This document shows, one piece after another, positions 15,816 to 24,550 of a DNA stretch of 64,000 nt. Source of the DNA: JADJVL01 sp046331545. Lineage in GTDB: Bacteria; Acidobacteriota; Holophagae; Holophagales; Holophagaceae. The stretch lies in NCBI GenBank assembly GCA_046331545.1, contig JAXLQR010000002.1:1426001-1490000 (forward strand), given 5' to 3'. The stretch's first letter is position 1. Every line of letters starts with the position of its first letter. The notes under the pieces were generated by a model. That model had not been told where the DNA came from. It saw only the letters and a program-made list of their open reading frames with translations, and did not search any database. The translations under genes and the position numbers were made by a program.

Positions 15816-16817
15816 CTAGCCCTGCAGGATCCGGTCCTTCGCCACCTGGTAGCGGATGTTGGCGCGGACCCGCAGCGACTGCATGTACTGCTCGATGGCG
15901 TTCTGCGCCTTGGGCTCCTGGAGCTTCTCCATGATCTTGTCCTTCACCTCGGCGAAGGGGCGCGCGCCGTCGATCTGCGCCTCGATGAGCTGGACGAAGC
16001 TGAAGTCCCGGTCGGACTCCAGGGGGCCGGCGGTCTGGCCGGGCTGGAGGCCCAGGGCGGCCTTCTCCAGGTCGGGCCTCAGCAGGCCCTTCTCCATCCA
16101 CCCCAGGTCCCCGCCCGTGGTGCGGCTGATGCCCTCGGAGTGCTCCCGGACGAGGGCCTCGAAGCCGGCCCCCTTCGCGAGGGCCTCCTTCACCAGGGCC
16201 ACCTTCGCCTTCGCGGCCGCCTGCTCCTCCGGGGTGGCCCCCTTGGTGATCACCAGCTCGCGGATGCGCAGCCGGCTCGGGACCTTGAACTCGTCCTTGT
16301 GGTCCTCGTAGTAGGCGCGGAGCTCCTGGTCCTCGATGGCGACCTTGGAGAAGACCTCGCGCCGGAGGACCTCCTGCTGGAGGATCCCCTGCTTCTGGCG
16401 CCGGGTGTACTCGGCCAGGCCGATGCCCATGGAGCCGCGCAGGGCGCGTTCCAGGTCGGCGTCGGTGGGGAGGTTGTTCTGCTTCTTGATGTCCTCGATG
16501 ACGTTCTTGAGGTAGTCGTCGGGAACCCTGATCCCGAGGTCGTCCGCCTTGTCCTGCACGAGGAAGGCGTCGACCATCCCCTGGAGGGTCTTCTCCCGCG
16601 CCTCCTTCAGCTTCTCGTCGAGCTCCTTGCCGGAGAACTGGCGGTACAGCGCCGCGTGCTCCTGCTCCACGGCCTGCTGGAACTGGCGGCGGGTGATGAT
16701 GTGGGCGTTGACGATGACCAGCACCTCCTCCCGGACCTCGCCCGCGGCCGGCGCGCCCCGGAGCAGGGGCGCGGGGGCGAGGAGCAGGGCGGAGAGGAGG
16801 AGGCGCCGGATCGTCAT
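15816..16817 (-). CDS. SurA-like periplasmic peptidyl-prolyl isomerase
   Basis: A 333-residue exported chaperone. A signal peptide covers about 1-24. A SurA N-terminal helical domain (about 28-165) includes EVLVIVNAHIITRRQFQQAV and a VQDKADDLGIRV helix. One parvulin PPIase domain (about 180-285) is marked by SRLRIRELVITKG and GGDLGWMEKGLLRPDLEKAA. The C-terminal helix completes the SurA core. SurA family proteins escort outer-membrane proteins across the periplasm. It lies 13 bases downstream of a second parvulin gene, and the pair probably works in outer-membrane protein folding. Confidence 0.87.
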   Translation of the reverse strand: MTIRRLLLSALLLAPAPLLRGAPAAGEVREEVLVIVNAHIITRRQFQQAVEQEHAALYRQFSGKELDEKLKEAREKTLQGMVDAFLVQDKADDLGIRVPDDYLKNVIEDIKKQNNLPTDADLERALRGSMGIGLAEYTRRQKQGILQQEVLRREVFSKVAIEDQELRAYYEDHKDEFKVPSRLRIRELVITKGATPEEQAAAKAKVALVKEALAKGAGFEALVREHSEGISRTTGGDLGWMEKGLLRPDLEKAALGLQPGQTAGPLESDRDFSFVQLIEAQIDGARPFAEVKDKIMEKLQEPKAQNAIEQYMQSLRVRANIRYQVAKDRILQG

Positions 16818-16830
16818 GGGGGGAAGCCTA

Positions 16831-17880
16831 TCAGCCCTTCTTGGCGGCCGGCTTGGCGGCCTTCGCGGCCTTGGCCGGGGCGGGGTTCATCTCGAAGGGG
16901 ACCTCCTTCTTGATGCCGTCGATGAAGCCGTTCCACACCTCCTCGCGGCGGGCCTCGGTGGCCTTCTGCTTGGCCTGGTCCTTGGCCTGGTCCCAGCCCA
17001 TCTGGTCGCCGGGCATCATCTTCTCGACCTGAATCAGGTGGTAGCCGAAGGCGGTCTTCACGGGGTCGCCCACCTTGCCGACCTGCTGGGATTTCACCGC
17101 GGCCTCGAACTCCGGCACGAACTGGCCGAAGGTGATGTTCTCGTAGAGCCCGCCCTTGTCCTTGCTGCCCGGATCGTCGGACCACTCCTTGGTGAGGTCC
17201 TCGAGCTTCTTGCCGCTGCGGAGCAGGTCCTGGATCTTGGCCACGCGGTCCCGGGCCTCCTGGTCGGTGTAGCCCTGGCCCTGGGTGCGCTCGCTCTTCA
17301 CCGAGACCAGGATGTGGCGGGCGTTGAACTTGCCGGGGGTGACGAACTGGGCCTTGTGGGACTCGTAGTAGGCGCGGACGTCCTCCTCGCTCACGTTCAT
17401 CTTCGCGTTGAGGGCGTCGCCCTCCTTCTTGAGCAGCTCCTGGGCCAGGAGCTGGGTGGTCATCAGGCCCAGGGCGCGCTTGTGCTCGGGGGTGGCGTCG
17501 AGGCCCAGCTTCTTGGCCTTCGCGGCGATGAGGTGCATCTCCACGATGCGCTTGACGTACTGGTCCCGCGCGCCGGCCACCAGGGTGAGCTGCTGGCGCT
17601 CGGTGGGGGCCATGTTGCCCAGGGCGGCCTCGACGTCGGAGTCGTGGAGCAGGTAGGGGCCGATCTTGGCGATCACCTTGTCCTCGGTCTTCGGGGCGGC
17701 CTGGCCGACCGCGACGCCGGAGGTGGTCTTCACCTCCGCCTTCGGGGCCTTGGGGGCCTCCGCCGCCTTCGCGGCGGGCTTCGGGGCCTCGGCCTTGGGA
17801 GCCTCGGCGGGCTTGGGGGCGGGGGTCTGGGCGGCCAGGGTCAGGGCCACCAGGGGGAGCAGCGAGCGCAGCATGGGCAT
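16831..17880 (-). CDS. PpiC/PrsA-type parvulin with Ala/Lys/Pro-rich linker
   Basis: A 349-residue exported PPIase, first gene of the leftward operon. After a short signal peptide (1-17) comes a low-complexity AEAPK-rich linker to about residue 65. A SurA_N-like helical part (about 70-180) follows. The parvulin domain (about 185-290) shows FNARHILVSVKS, DDPGSKDKGGLYE and FGYHLIQVEKM. The C-terminus is again Ala/Lys-rich. The basic tails may bind the cell wall or lipopolysaccharide, but that is a guess. Together with the downstream SurA-like protein it forms a periplasmic folding pair. A perfect palindrome lies 16 bases before the start. Confidence 0.85.
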   Translation of the reverse strand: MPMLRSLLPLVALTLAAQTPAPKPAEAPKAEAPKPAAKAAEAPKAPKAEVKTTSGVAVGQAAPKTEDKVIAKIGPYLLHDSDVEAALGNMAPTERQQLTLVAGARDQYVKRIVEMHLIAAKAKKLGLDATPEHKRALGLMTTQLLAQELLKKEGDALNAKMNVSEEDVRAYYESHKAQFVTPGKFNARHILVSVKSERTQGQGYTDQEARDRVAKIQDLLRSGKKLEDLTKEWSDDPGSKDKGGLYENITFGQFVPEFEAAVKSQQVGKVGDPVKTAFGYHLIQVEKMMPGDQMGWDQAKDQAKQKATEARREEVWNGFIDGIKKEVPFEMNPAPAKAAKAAKPAAKKG

Positions 17881-17895
17881 TCCTCGGTCAGGGTT

Positions 17896-17913
17896 TGAAG
17901 GGGTTCCCCTTCA
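17896..17913. promoter_or_regulatory. 8-bp palindrome upstream of parvulin operon
   Basis: TGAAGGGG-TT-CCCCTTCA is a perfect inverted repeat 16 bases upstream of the ppiC-like start (17880). It could be an operator or a leader hairpin. The divergent biotin operon starts 192 bases away at 18105. Confidence 0.35.
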
Positions 17914-18104
17914 GGGTTGCGGACGGAACCGGCCGGGGCCGGCCTCGGGGGAGCGATTCAAGCGTTGGAGTCCTTGGCCAGGTGCCTCATCCTCTTCCCC
18001 TGGGCCGATGCGGCCCCAAAGCCTCGAGTCTACCACCGGAGCCGGCGTCCGTCCCCGCCGCCGTTCCGCGGGCCCGGGGCTCCCGGAGCGACTCAGGATC
18101 GACG

Positions 18105-19289
18105 ATGGCTAGTGCGACAGATGCCCAAGGGGTTCCCTCCAGGGCCGGCCGCCCCGGGATTCCCCCGTCCTGGGCGGGGCGGCTGCGCCGCGAGGCCGAC
18201 GCCCGCCGCGAGGCCGGCCTGGAGCGGCGCATCGAGGCTCCCCGCGGCCTGGACTTCACCTCCAACGACTACCTCGGGCTGCGCCGCGACCCGAGGCTGC
18301 AGGCCGCGGCCTCCGGCGCGGCGGCCCGGCACGGGACGGGGGCCGGGGCCGCGCGGCTCCTCCGGGGCGAGACCCCGCTCCATGCCGCGCTGGAGGCCGA
18401 CCTCGCCGCCTGGAAGGGCCACGAGGCCTGCCTGCTCTTCCCCAGCGGCTACCAGGCGAACCTGGCCCTCGTGCCGGCCCTCGCGGGTCCGGACGACGCC
18501 GTCTTCTCCGACGCCCTGAACCATGCCTCGCTGGTGGACGGCTGCCGCCTGGCCCGGGCCCGCGGCGCCACCGTGCATGTCCACCGCCCCCGCGACCTGG
18601 ACCACCTGGAGGCCCTGATGGCCGCCTGGGCCAGGACGCGGAAGCCCGGCGCCCTGGCCCTGGTGGCCACCGACGCCGTGTTCAGCATGGACGGCGACGC
18701 CGCCGACCTCCCGGGCCTGGCCGCCCTCTGCGCGCGCCACGAGGCCCTGCTGCTGGTGGACGAGGCCCACGCCACGGGCCTCCTGGGGGCCACCGGCGGA
18801 GGCCTCGCGGAAGCGGCCGGGCTCCCCGGCGGCGCGCCCCTCCTGATGGGGACCCTCGGCAAGGCCCTCGGCGCCGCCGGGGCCTTCGTCGCCTGCCCCG
18901 CGGCCCTCCGGGACCACCTGGTGAACACCGCGCGGGGCTTCATCTTCTCCACCGCCCCGGCCCCGCCGGCCGTCGGGGCGGCCCTCGCGGGGGCGGCCCT
19001 CGCCCGCGGCGAGCGGTGGCGGGCCGCCGCGGCCCTGGGCCACGCGGCGCGGTTGCGGGAGGCGCTCGGCCTTCCCCCCCAGCCCTCGGCCATCGTCCCG
19101 GTGGTCCTCGGGGAGGCCCGGCGGGCGATGGCCGCCGCGGCGGCCCTCCAGGCCCGGGGCCTGGACGTCCGCGCCGTGCGGCCGCCCACCGTGCCCGCGG
19201 GCACGGCGCGGCTGCGGATCACCACCGGCGCGCACCGCTCGGAGGCGGATCTCGACGCCCTCCTCGCCGCCCTCCGGGAGGTCCTGTGA
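18105..19289 (+). CDS. bioF: 8-amino-7-oxononanoate synthase
   Basis: A 394-residue PLP enzyme of the alpha-oxoamine synthase family. It condenses pimeloyl-thioester with alanine in biotin synthesis. Motifs: FTSNDYLGL (51-59), GTGAGAARLLRG (78-89), DEAHATG (219-225) and the PLP lysine in GTLGKALG (Lys253). The start at 18105 has AGGATCGACG just upstream. The frame stays open to 17895 but that stretch lacks homology. First gene of bioF-bioD-bioA; its TGA overlaps the GTG of bioD. bioB and bioC/bioH are not in this window, so the early and last biotin steps are encoded elsewhere. Confidence 0.92.
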   Translation: MASATDAQGVPSRAGRPGIPPSWAGRLRREADARREAGLERRIEAPRGLDFTSNDYLGLRRDPRLQAAASGAAARHGTGAGAARLLRGETPLHAALEADLAAWKGHEACLLFPSGYQANLALVPALAGPDDAVFSDALNHASLVDGCRLARARGATVHVHRPRDLDHLEALMAAWARTRKPGALALVATDAVFSMDGDAADLPGLAALCARHEALLLVDEAHATGLLGATGGGLAEAAGLPGGAPLLMGTLGKALGAAGAFVACPAALRDHLVNTARGFIFSTAPAPPAVGAALAGAALARGERWRAAAALGHAARLREALGLPPQPSAIVPVVLGEARRAMAAAAALQARGLDVRAVRPPTVPAGTARLRITTGAHRSEADLDALLAALREVL

Positions 19290-19927
19290 CCCCGGCGCTG
19301 GCGGCCTCCCTCCCCGCCCCGCTCTGGGTGCTGGGCACCGACACCGGCGTCGGCAAGACGCGCGTCTGCGCGGCGCTGGCCCGGCGTTGGGCCGCCGAGG
19401 GACCCGTGACCTACCGCAAGCCCTTCCAGACCGGCGTGGAGGACGCCGGGGATCCCGGCGCGGACGCCCGGGCGGTGGCGGGGCCGGGGATCCACGTCGA
19501 GACGGGCCTGGTCCTCCGGGCGCCGCTTTCCCCGCTGGCGGCGGCGGAGGCCGAGGGGCGCGTCCTCGACCTGGAGGCCCTCGCGGCCTGGGCCCTGCGG
19601 CCCGCCGAGGGCCGCCTCCTCCTCGAGGGCGTGGGCGGGGTGATGGTCCCGCTCTCCCCCGGGAGCCACTTCGCGGGCTGGGCCTCCGGGTTCGGGGTCC
19701 CGGCGGTGGTCGTGGCCCGCGGCGGGCTCGGGACGCTGAACCACACGCTCCTGACCTGCGAGGCCCTGATGCTCCGGGGGTGGCGGATCGCGGCCGTGCT
19801 CCTCAATCCCGGCGTGGACGCCTCCGCCGGGGCCGCGCCCGCCAACGCGGCGATCCTCTCGCGCCTCCTCCCCCTTCCCGTCCACGTCCTCCAGGAGCTT
19901 CCGGACCATGGCCTCTCCCCTGCCTGA
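19286..19927 (+). CDS. bioD: Dethiobiotin synthetase
   Basis: A 213-residue ATP-dependent carboxylase that closes the ureido ring of dethiobiotin. The P-loop GTDTGVGKT (17-25) and the downstream lysine in YRKPFQTGV are the expected BioD residues. LEGVGGVMVPLSP gives the magnesium-binding acidic turn. The start is a GTG that overlaps the bioF stop by four bases (GTGA). The alternative upstream frame lacks homology. The end overlaps bioA by 20 bases, so all three biotin genes are translationally linked. Confidence 0.92.
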   Translation: MTPALAASLPAPLWVLGTDTGVGKTRVCAALARRWAAEGPVTYRKPFQTGVEDAGDPGADARAVAGPGIHVETGLVLRAPLSPLAAAEAEGRVLDLEALAAWALRPAEGRLLLEGVGGVMVPLSPGSHFAGWASGFGVPAVVVARGGLGTLNHTLLTCEALMLRGWRIAAVLLNPGVDASAGAAPANAAILSRLLPLPVHVLQELPDHGLSPA

Positions 19928-21269
19928 GCCCTGGCCCGACCGGCTCGCCCTCGACCGGGCCCACGTCTGGCATCCCTTCACCCAGATGAAGGAGCACGAA
20001 GCCGACCCGCCCCTGGCGGTGGTCGGGGGCGAGGGCCCGGACCTGCTGCTCGCGGACGGGCGCAAGGTGCTCGACGGCATCAGCTCCTGGTGGACCTGCG
20101 TCCACGGCCACGGCCATCCGCGGCTGGCGGAGGCCCTCACCCGCCAGGCCGCCCGGCTGGACCACGTCATGTTCGCGGGCTTCACCCATGAGCCCGCGAT
20201 CGAGCTGGTGGCGCGGCTGCGTCCGAGGCTCCCCGCCGGCCTCACCCGGGCCTTCTTCTCCGACAACGGCAGCACGGCGGTGGAGGTGGCCCTCAAGATG
20301 GCCTTCCAGGCCCAGCTCCAGCGCGGGGAGCGCGGCCGGGAGCGCTTCGGCGCCCTGGCCGGCGGCTACCACGGGGACACCCTCGGCGCGGTGGGCGTGG
20401 GGGACCGGGGCAATTTCATGGCGGGGCTCTTCGCGCCCCTCCTCCTGGCCTGCGACACCCTCGAGGTGCCCGAGGACCCCCGTCGCGAGGTGGGCCCCTC
20501 GGCGCAGGCGGAGCACGCCGGCCTGGAGGCGGCGCTGGCGGGCGTCCGGGACTGGTTCGAGGCCCGGGGGCCCAGGCTCGCGGCCTTCATCGCCGAGCCG
20601 CTGCTCCAGGGCGCCGGCGGCATGCGCATGTGGGCCCCCGAGCTGCTGCGCGAGATCCGCCGCCAGTGCGACCGCCACGGCGTCTACCTGATCCTCGACG
20701 AGGTGATGACCGGCTTCGGGCGGACGGGGACCTTCCTCGCCCTCGAACAGGCGGGCGTCCAGCCGGACCTGCTCTGCCTCTCCAAGGGCCTCACGGGCGG
20801 GATCCTGCCCCTCGCCCTCACCTGGGCCACCGAGGAGGTCTTCGGGCATTTCTGGGGGGACTACGCCCTGATGCGCACCTTTTTCCACGGGCACAGCTTC
20901 ACCGCCAATCCCATCGCCTGCGCGGCGGCCTGCGCGAACCTCGCCCTCTTCGAGGAGACGCCGGTGCTCGAGCGGGCGCGCTCCCTGGCCGGTGCGCTGA
21001 GGGAGGCCTGGAGCGGCCTCGCGGGGCATCCCGCCGTGCGCCGGGCGCGCACCCTGGGCTGCGTCGCCGCCTGCGAGGTGGTGGATCCGCGGACCGGCCT
21101 CCCGCACCCCGTGGAGGCGCGGTTCGGCTGGCGCTTCCACCGCCGCGCCCTCGACCGCGGGCTGCTCGTCCGTCCCCTGGGCGATTGCCTCTACCTGCTG
21201 CCGCCCCTGGCCACCCCGCCGGCCCGGATCCACGCCGCCGTTCAGGAGCTGGCCGAGCTTTTATTTTGA
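19908..21269 (+). CDS. bioA: Adenosylmethionine-8-amino-7-oxononanoate aminotransferase
   Basis: A 453-residue class III aminotransferase that makes 7,8-diaminopelargonic acid using S-adenosylmethionine as amino donor. Diagnostic features: HVWHPFTQMKEH near the N-terminus (19-30), which is typical of BioA, SSWWTCVHGH (59-68), the PLP-binding Asp264 in LILDEVMTGFGRTG, and the Schiff-base Lys293 in CLSKGLTGG. It starts inside the 3' end of bioD. The biotin operon ends here; 92 bases of relatively AT-rich DNA separate it from the TonB-dependent receptor gene. Confidence 0.93.
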   Translation: MASPLPEPWPDRLALDRAHVWHPFTQMKEHEADPPLAVVGGEGPDLLLADGRKVLDGISSWWTCVHGHGHPRLAEALTRQAARLDHVMFAGFTHEPAIELVARLRPRLPAGLTRAFFSDNGSTAVEVALKMAFQAQLQRGERGRERFGALAGGYHGDTLGAVGVGDRGNFMAGLFAPLLLACDTLEVPEDPRREVGPSAQAEHAGLEAALAGVRDWFEARGPRLAAFIAEPLLQGAGGMRMWAPELLREIRRQCDRHGVYLILDEVMTGFGRTGTFLALEQAGVQPDLLCLSKGLTGGILPLALTWATEEVFGHFWGDYALMRTFFHGHSFTANPIACAAACANLALFEETPVLERARSLAGALREAWSGLAGHPAVRRARTLGCVAACEVVDPRTGLPHPVEARFGWRFHRRALDRGLLVRPLGDCLYLLPPLATPPARIHAAVQELAELLF

Positions 21270-21281
21270 TATTTCGATTGC

Positions 21282-21310
21282 TTGCGCCCTCCGGGGAATC
21301 TTTCTATCCT
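21282..21310 (+). promoter_or_regulatory. Candidate promoter for TonB receptor gene
   Basis: TTGCGC (21282-21287) and TATCCT (21305-21310) are spaced 17 bases apart in the only AT-rich patch nearby. GGAGTCCCCATG marks the start codon at 21362. Confidence 0.4.
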
Positions 21311-21361
21311 CGGGGCACCCTATCCGGTCCGCCCGTCTTCACCTCCCATCATGGAGTCCCC

Positions 21362-24300
21362 ATGGCCTTCCGACTGTCCCCCTCCCTGAGCTTGGCGGCC
21401 CTCACCACCCTCTCCATGAGCCTCGCGGCCCAGAGCACCGGCGTCACCACCGCGGACCTGCGCGGCCAGGTCCGCTCCCCCGGCGGCGCCCCCATCCCCA
21501 AGGCCGTGGTGCGGCTGACCCAGGACTCCACCAACCAGACCCGCGTCCTCACCTCGGACGCCAACGGGAACTACAGCTTCCGGCTCCTGCCCCCGGGCTC
21601 CTACACCCTGTCCGTGGAGGCCCCGACCTTCCAGGCCAAGCGCATCAAGGACATCGCCCTGCGCATCGCCAACACCACCGAACTGAACGTGGACCTCAGC
21701 CCCGTGGAGGCGCAGGCCACGGTGGAGGTGGTCGGCGAGGCGACGCTGGTGGACCCGACCCGCACCCAGGTCTCCACCGTCATCGACAACAACCTGATCA
21801 ACAACCTGCCCATCAACCGCAGGCGCTTCGAGGACTTCAGCCTCACCACGCCGGGCGTGACCACCGCCAACAGCCCGGACAACGGCGGCGCCGCGGCCAA
21901 CTCCGGCCTCGTCTTCGCCGGCGTGAACCCCCGGCTCAACAACGTGATGGTGGACGGCCTCGACAACAACGACGTCTCCACCGGGTCGGTGCGCACCACC
22001 TTCAGCCAGGACGCCGTGCAGGAGTTCCAGGTGGTCACCAACGGCTTCTCGGCGGAGTACGGCCGGGCGGCGGGCGGCACGGTGAACGTGGTCACCAAGA
22101 GCGGCGGCAACCAGTTCGGCGGCACCCTCTTCTACTTCCGCCGCGACGGCAAGGTGGACGCCAAGCGCCCGCTCTCCTCCAGCGAGTCCCAGCTCAAGCA
22201 GAACCAGTACGGCGCCACCGTCGGCGGCGCGATCGTCAAGGACAAGCTCTTCTACTTCGCCTCGGTGGAGCGCTTCGACAAGAACGACGCCAACAACGTG
22301 ACCATCGACTCGGGCACCGCGGCCACGATCCTCCAGCGCACCGGCTTCAAGGTCTCCCAGGGCCTGGTGCCCTTCGTGGAGAACGTCACCACCGGGATCG
22401 TGAAGCTGGACTGGGCGCAGAGCGACACCAGCCGCTGGAGCGGCCGGTTCACCTGGGCGAAGGAGTACAACGAGAACCAGCTCGAGTGGGGCGGCCTGAC
22501 CGACCGCAGCGCCGGCGGCGCCCGCCGCATCGAGGACCGGAGCGCCAGCCTCTCCCACCTCTGGAACGCGTCGGCCCGCTTCGTGAACGACTTCCGCCTC
22601 CTCTGGAGCCTGCGGGACCACGAGCTGATCAGCCTCGACGACACCAAGGGTCCCTACGTGGAGATCCTCGGCGCCGCCACCTTCGGGACGCAGCGCTTCC
22701 TGCCGCAGGTCCGCACGGAGAAGACCTACCAGCTGAGCGACACCGGGAGCATCTTCTTCGACAAGGTGACCCTGAAGCTGGGCGTGGACCTGATGCGCAC
22801 CAACATCGAGGGCGCGCTCCCCCTGAACTTCTCCGGCATCTACCGATTCCAGGCCATCCCGGGCTTCTCGAACGGCATCGCGGCGCTGAACGCGGCGAAC
22901 CCCTACGGCGGCTTCGGCATGCCCGCCGCGTTCGTCCAGGGCTTCGGCGAGGACTACCTGAACTTCGACGTGAACTACTACAGCGCCTTCGCCCAGGCCG
23001 ACTGGCAGGTCACCCCGAAGTTCACCCTGAAGCTCGGCGTGCGCTACGACCGGGAGGACCTGCCCGCCTTCAAGGACACGGCCGACTACGACTTCCTGGA
23101 GAAACCCACCGGGCCCTTCGGCCCCGACGCCCTGTCCTCCGGCAGCATCGGGGCGGTCACGGGCGCCACCGGCGCCACCGCCACCGGCCGCGGACCCTAC
23201 GACTTCGCCTCCCTGCGCCGCCACAGCAACGACTGGAGCAGCAGCAAGGTCTCGCCCCGCGTCTCCTTCACCTGGCAGGCGACTCCCGTGACCCGCGTCT
23301 ACGGCGGCTACGGCGTCTTCGTCGGGCGCACCCAGCTCGGCCCCTACGGCGCCGTCTACCTCTCCAACGGCACCGACCTCCAGACCATCGGCCGCCGCGC
23401 CCCCAACACCTTCGCCTCCTGGGCCAGCGCGGACGGCGGCGCCAACCGCCGCTACCAGACCTTCGCCACGGCCCTCGGCCCCTTCGTGCCCGGCAACCCC
23501 TCCACCGCCCGCGGCGGCAAGGTGATCCTGCTGCCCGGCGACTACGAGGCCCCGGAGACCAAGCAGGCCAACCTGGGTTTCGAGTGGAGCCCCCGCCCCA
23601 GCCTGAAGTTCACCCTGGACGGCGTGCACTCCAAGGGCGAGCACTTCATGAACGTGCGGGACATCAACTCCAGCATCCCGAACCCGGGCTTCGTCGGCGA
23701 CCAGAACACCGTGGAGTCGGGGACCAACACGCGGCTGCGCAACCCCATCCGCTTCGGGCCCACGGGCATCCCCTACTCGGCCATCTTCCGCTATGACGGC
23801 ACCGGCGAGAGCAAGTACACCTCCGTGACCGTCGGCATGGCCTGGCAGCTCCGGGACATGTTCGCCCTGAACGCCAGCTACGCGTGGAGCAAGTCGGAGG
23901 ACAACTACATCGACTGGCTCACCCAGTACGCGCCCCAGAACACCTTCGACCCCGCGTCGGAGATGGGCCCCAGCAACCACGACCAGAGGCACCGGGTCAA
24001 CGTGAGCGCGGTGCTCAACACCAAGGGTATGGGCTCGGCCTGGACCCGGAACTGGGTCATCGCCCTCATCGGGAAGTACGCCTCCGGCCGTCCCTACAGC
24101 CTCTGGACCGGCGTGGATGCCGACTACGGCACCCTCGCGAGCGGTCCCTTCGCCGGCACCCTCCTGGGCAACGGCGAAGGCCTCAGCGCCCCGGCGGACC
24201 GGCCCGCGGGCGTGAAGCGGAATTCCGAGACGACCCCGAGCATCACCAACGTGGACCTGCGGATCTCGCGCAACTTCAAGCCCAGCGACAAGGTCGGCCT

Positions 24301-24463
24301 CGACCTCATCCTCGAGGTCTTCAACGTCTTCAACCACTACAACATCACCAAGGTGCAGAACTTCCAGACGCCCCCGCCCGGGGCCCCGGCCTTCGGTTCG
24401 CCCATCGTCACCAGCGCGGACAACAACCGGAACATCCAGGCGGGCGTGCGCTTCACCTTCTGA
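21362..24463 (+). CDS. Oar-like TonB-dependent receptor with carboxypeptidase-regulatory-like N-terminus
   Basis: A 1033-residue outer-membrane protein. Signal peptide 1-23 (ending SLAAQ); a carboxypeptidase-regulatory-like beta-sandwich (about 28-115; LRGQVRSPGGAPIPKAVVRLTQ); a plug domain with INNLPINRRRFEDFSLTTPGV and the NVMVDGLDNND loop; and a long beta-barrel ending in the aromatic VRFTF typical of barrel proteins. This Oar-like architecture is especially abundant in acidobacteria and myxobacteria, where many paralogues exist. The ligand is unknown. The start is set by GGAG and the signal peptide; the frame is open far upstream across bioA but without homology. A strong terminator follows. 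Confidence 0.88.
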   Translation: MAFRLSPSLSLAALTTLSMSLAAQSTGVTTADLRGQVRSPGGAPIPKAVVRLTQDSTNQTRVLTSDANGNYSFRLLPPGSYTLSVEAPTFQAKRIKDIALRIANTTELNVDLSPVEAQATVEVVGEATLVDPTRTQVSTVIDNNLINNLPINRRRFEDFSLTTPGVTTANSPDNGGAAANSGLVFAGVNPRLNNVMVDGLDNNDVSTGSVRTTFSQDAVQEFQVVTNGFSAEYGRAAGGTVNVVTKSGGNQFGGTLFYFRRDGKVDAKRPLSSSESQLKQNQYGATVGGAIVKDKLFYFASVERFDKNDANNVTIDSGTAATILQRTGFKVSQGLVPFVENVTTGIVKLDWAQSDTSRWSGRFTWAKEYNENQLEWGGLTDRSAGGARRIEDRSASLSHLWNASARFVNDFRLLWSLRDHELISLDDTKGPYVEILGAATFGTQRFLPQVRTEKTYQLSDTGSIFFDKVTLKLGVDLMRTNIEGALPLNFSGIYRFQAIPGFSNGIAALNAANPYGGFGMPAAFVQGFGEDYLNFDVNYYSAFAQADWQVTPKFTLKLGVRYDREDLPAFKDTADYDFLEKPTGPFGPDALSSGSIGAVTGATGATATGRGPYDFASLRRHSNDWSSSKVSPRVSFTWQATPVTRVYGGYGVFVGRTQLGPYGAVYLSNGTDLQTIGRRAPNTFASWASADGGANRRYQTFATALGPFVPGNPSTARGGKVILLPGDYEAPETKQANLGFEWSPRPSLKFTLDGVHSKGEHFMNVRDINSSIPNPGFVGDQNTVESGTNTRLRNPIRFGPTGIPYSAIFRYDGTGESKYTSVTVGMAWQLRDMFALNASYAWSKSEDNYIDWLTQYAPQNTFDPASEMGPSNHDQRHRVNVSAVLNTKGMGSAWTRNWVIALIGKYASGRPYSLWTGVDADYGTLASGPFAGTLLGNGEGLSAPADRPAGVKRNSETTPSITNVDLRISRNFKPSDKVGLDLILEVFNVFNHYNITKVQNFQTPPPGAPAFGSPIVTSADNNRNIQAGVRFTF

Positions 24464-24481
24464 AGCCCCCTGCCCCCCGGA

Positions 24482-24508
24482 AGCGCCCGGCCCCGCCGGG
24501 CGCTTTTT
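24482..24508 (+). terminator. Rho-independent terminator after TonB receptor gene
   Basis: AGCGCCCGGC and GCCGGGCGCT form a perfect 10-bp stem with a CCC loop, followed by TTTTT. It lies 18 bases past the stop codon. Confidence 0.88.
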
Positions 24509-24527
24509 CGTCCCGGGTCCCGCCGTC

Positions 24528-24533
24528 TATGCT
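24528..24533 (+). promoter_or_regulatory. Candidate -10 hexamer TATGCT
   Basis: TATGCT lies 17 bases before the ATG at 24551, with GAGGTGAT as ribosome binding site between. It fits the TANNCT pattern seen before other genes here. Confidence 0.35.
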
Positions 24534-24550
24534 GAAGGCGAGGTGATCGG

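Noticed and set aside
17881..18104. BirA operator upstream of bioF
   Set aside because: The only palindrome found lies by the divergent parvulin gene and does not match the known BirA half-sites.
21320..24337. 1005-codon minus-strand frame opposite the TonB receptor
   Set aside because: Antisense shadow, with no start signal and no recognisable domain.
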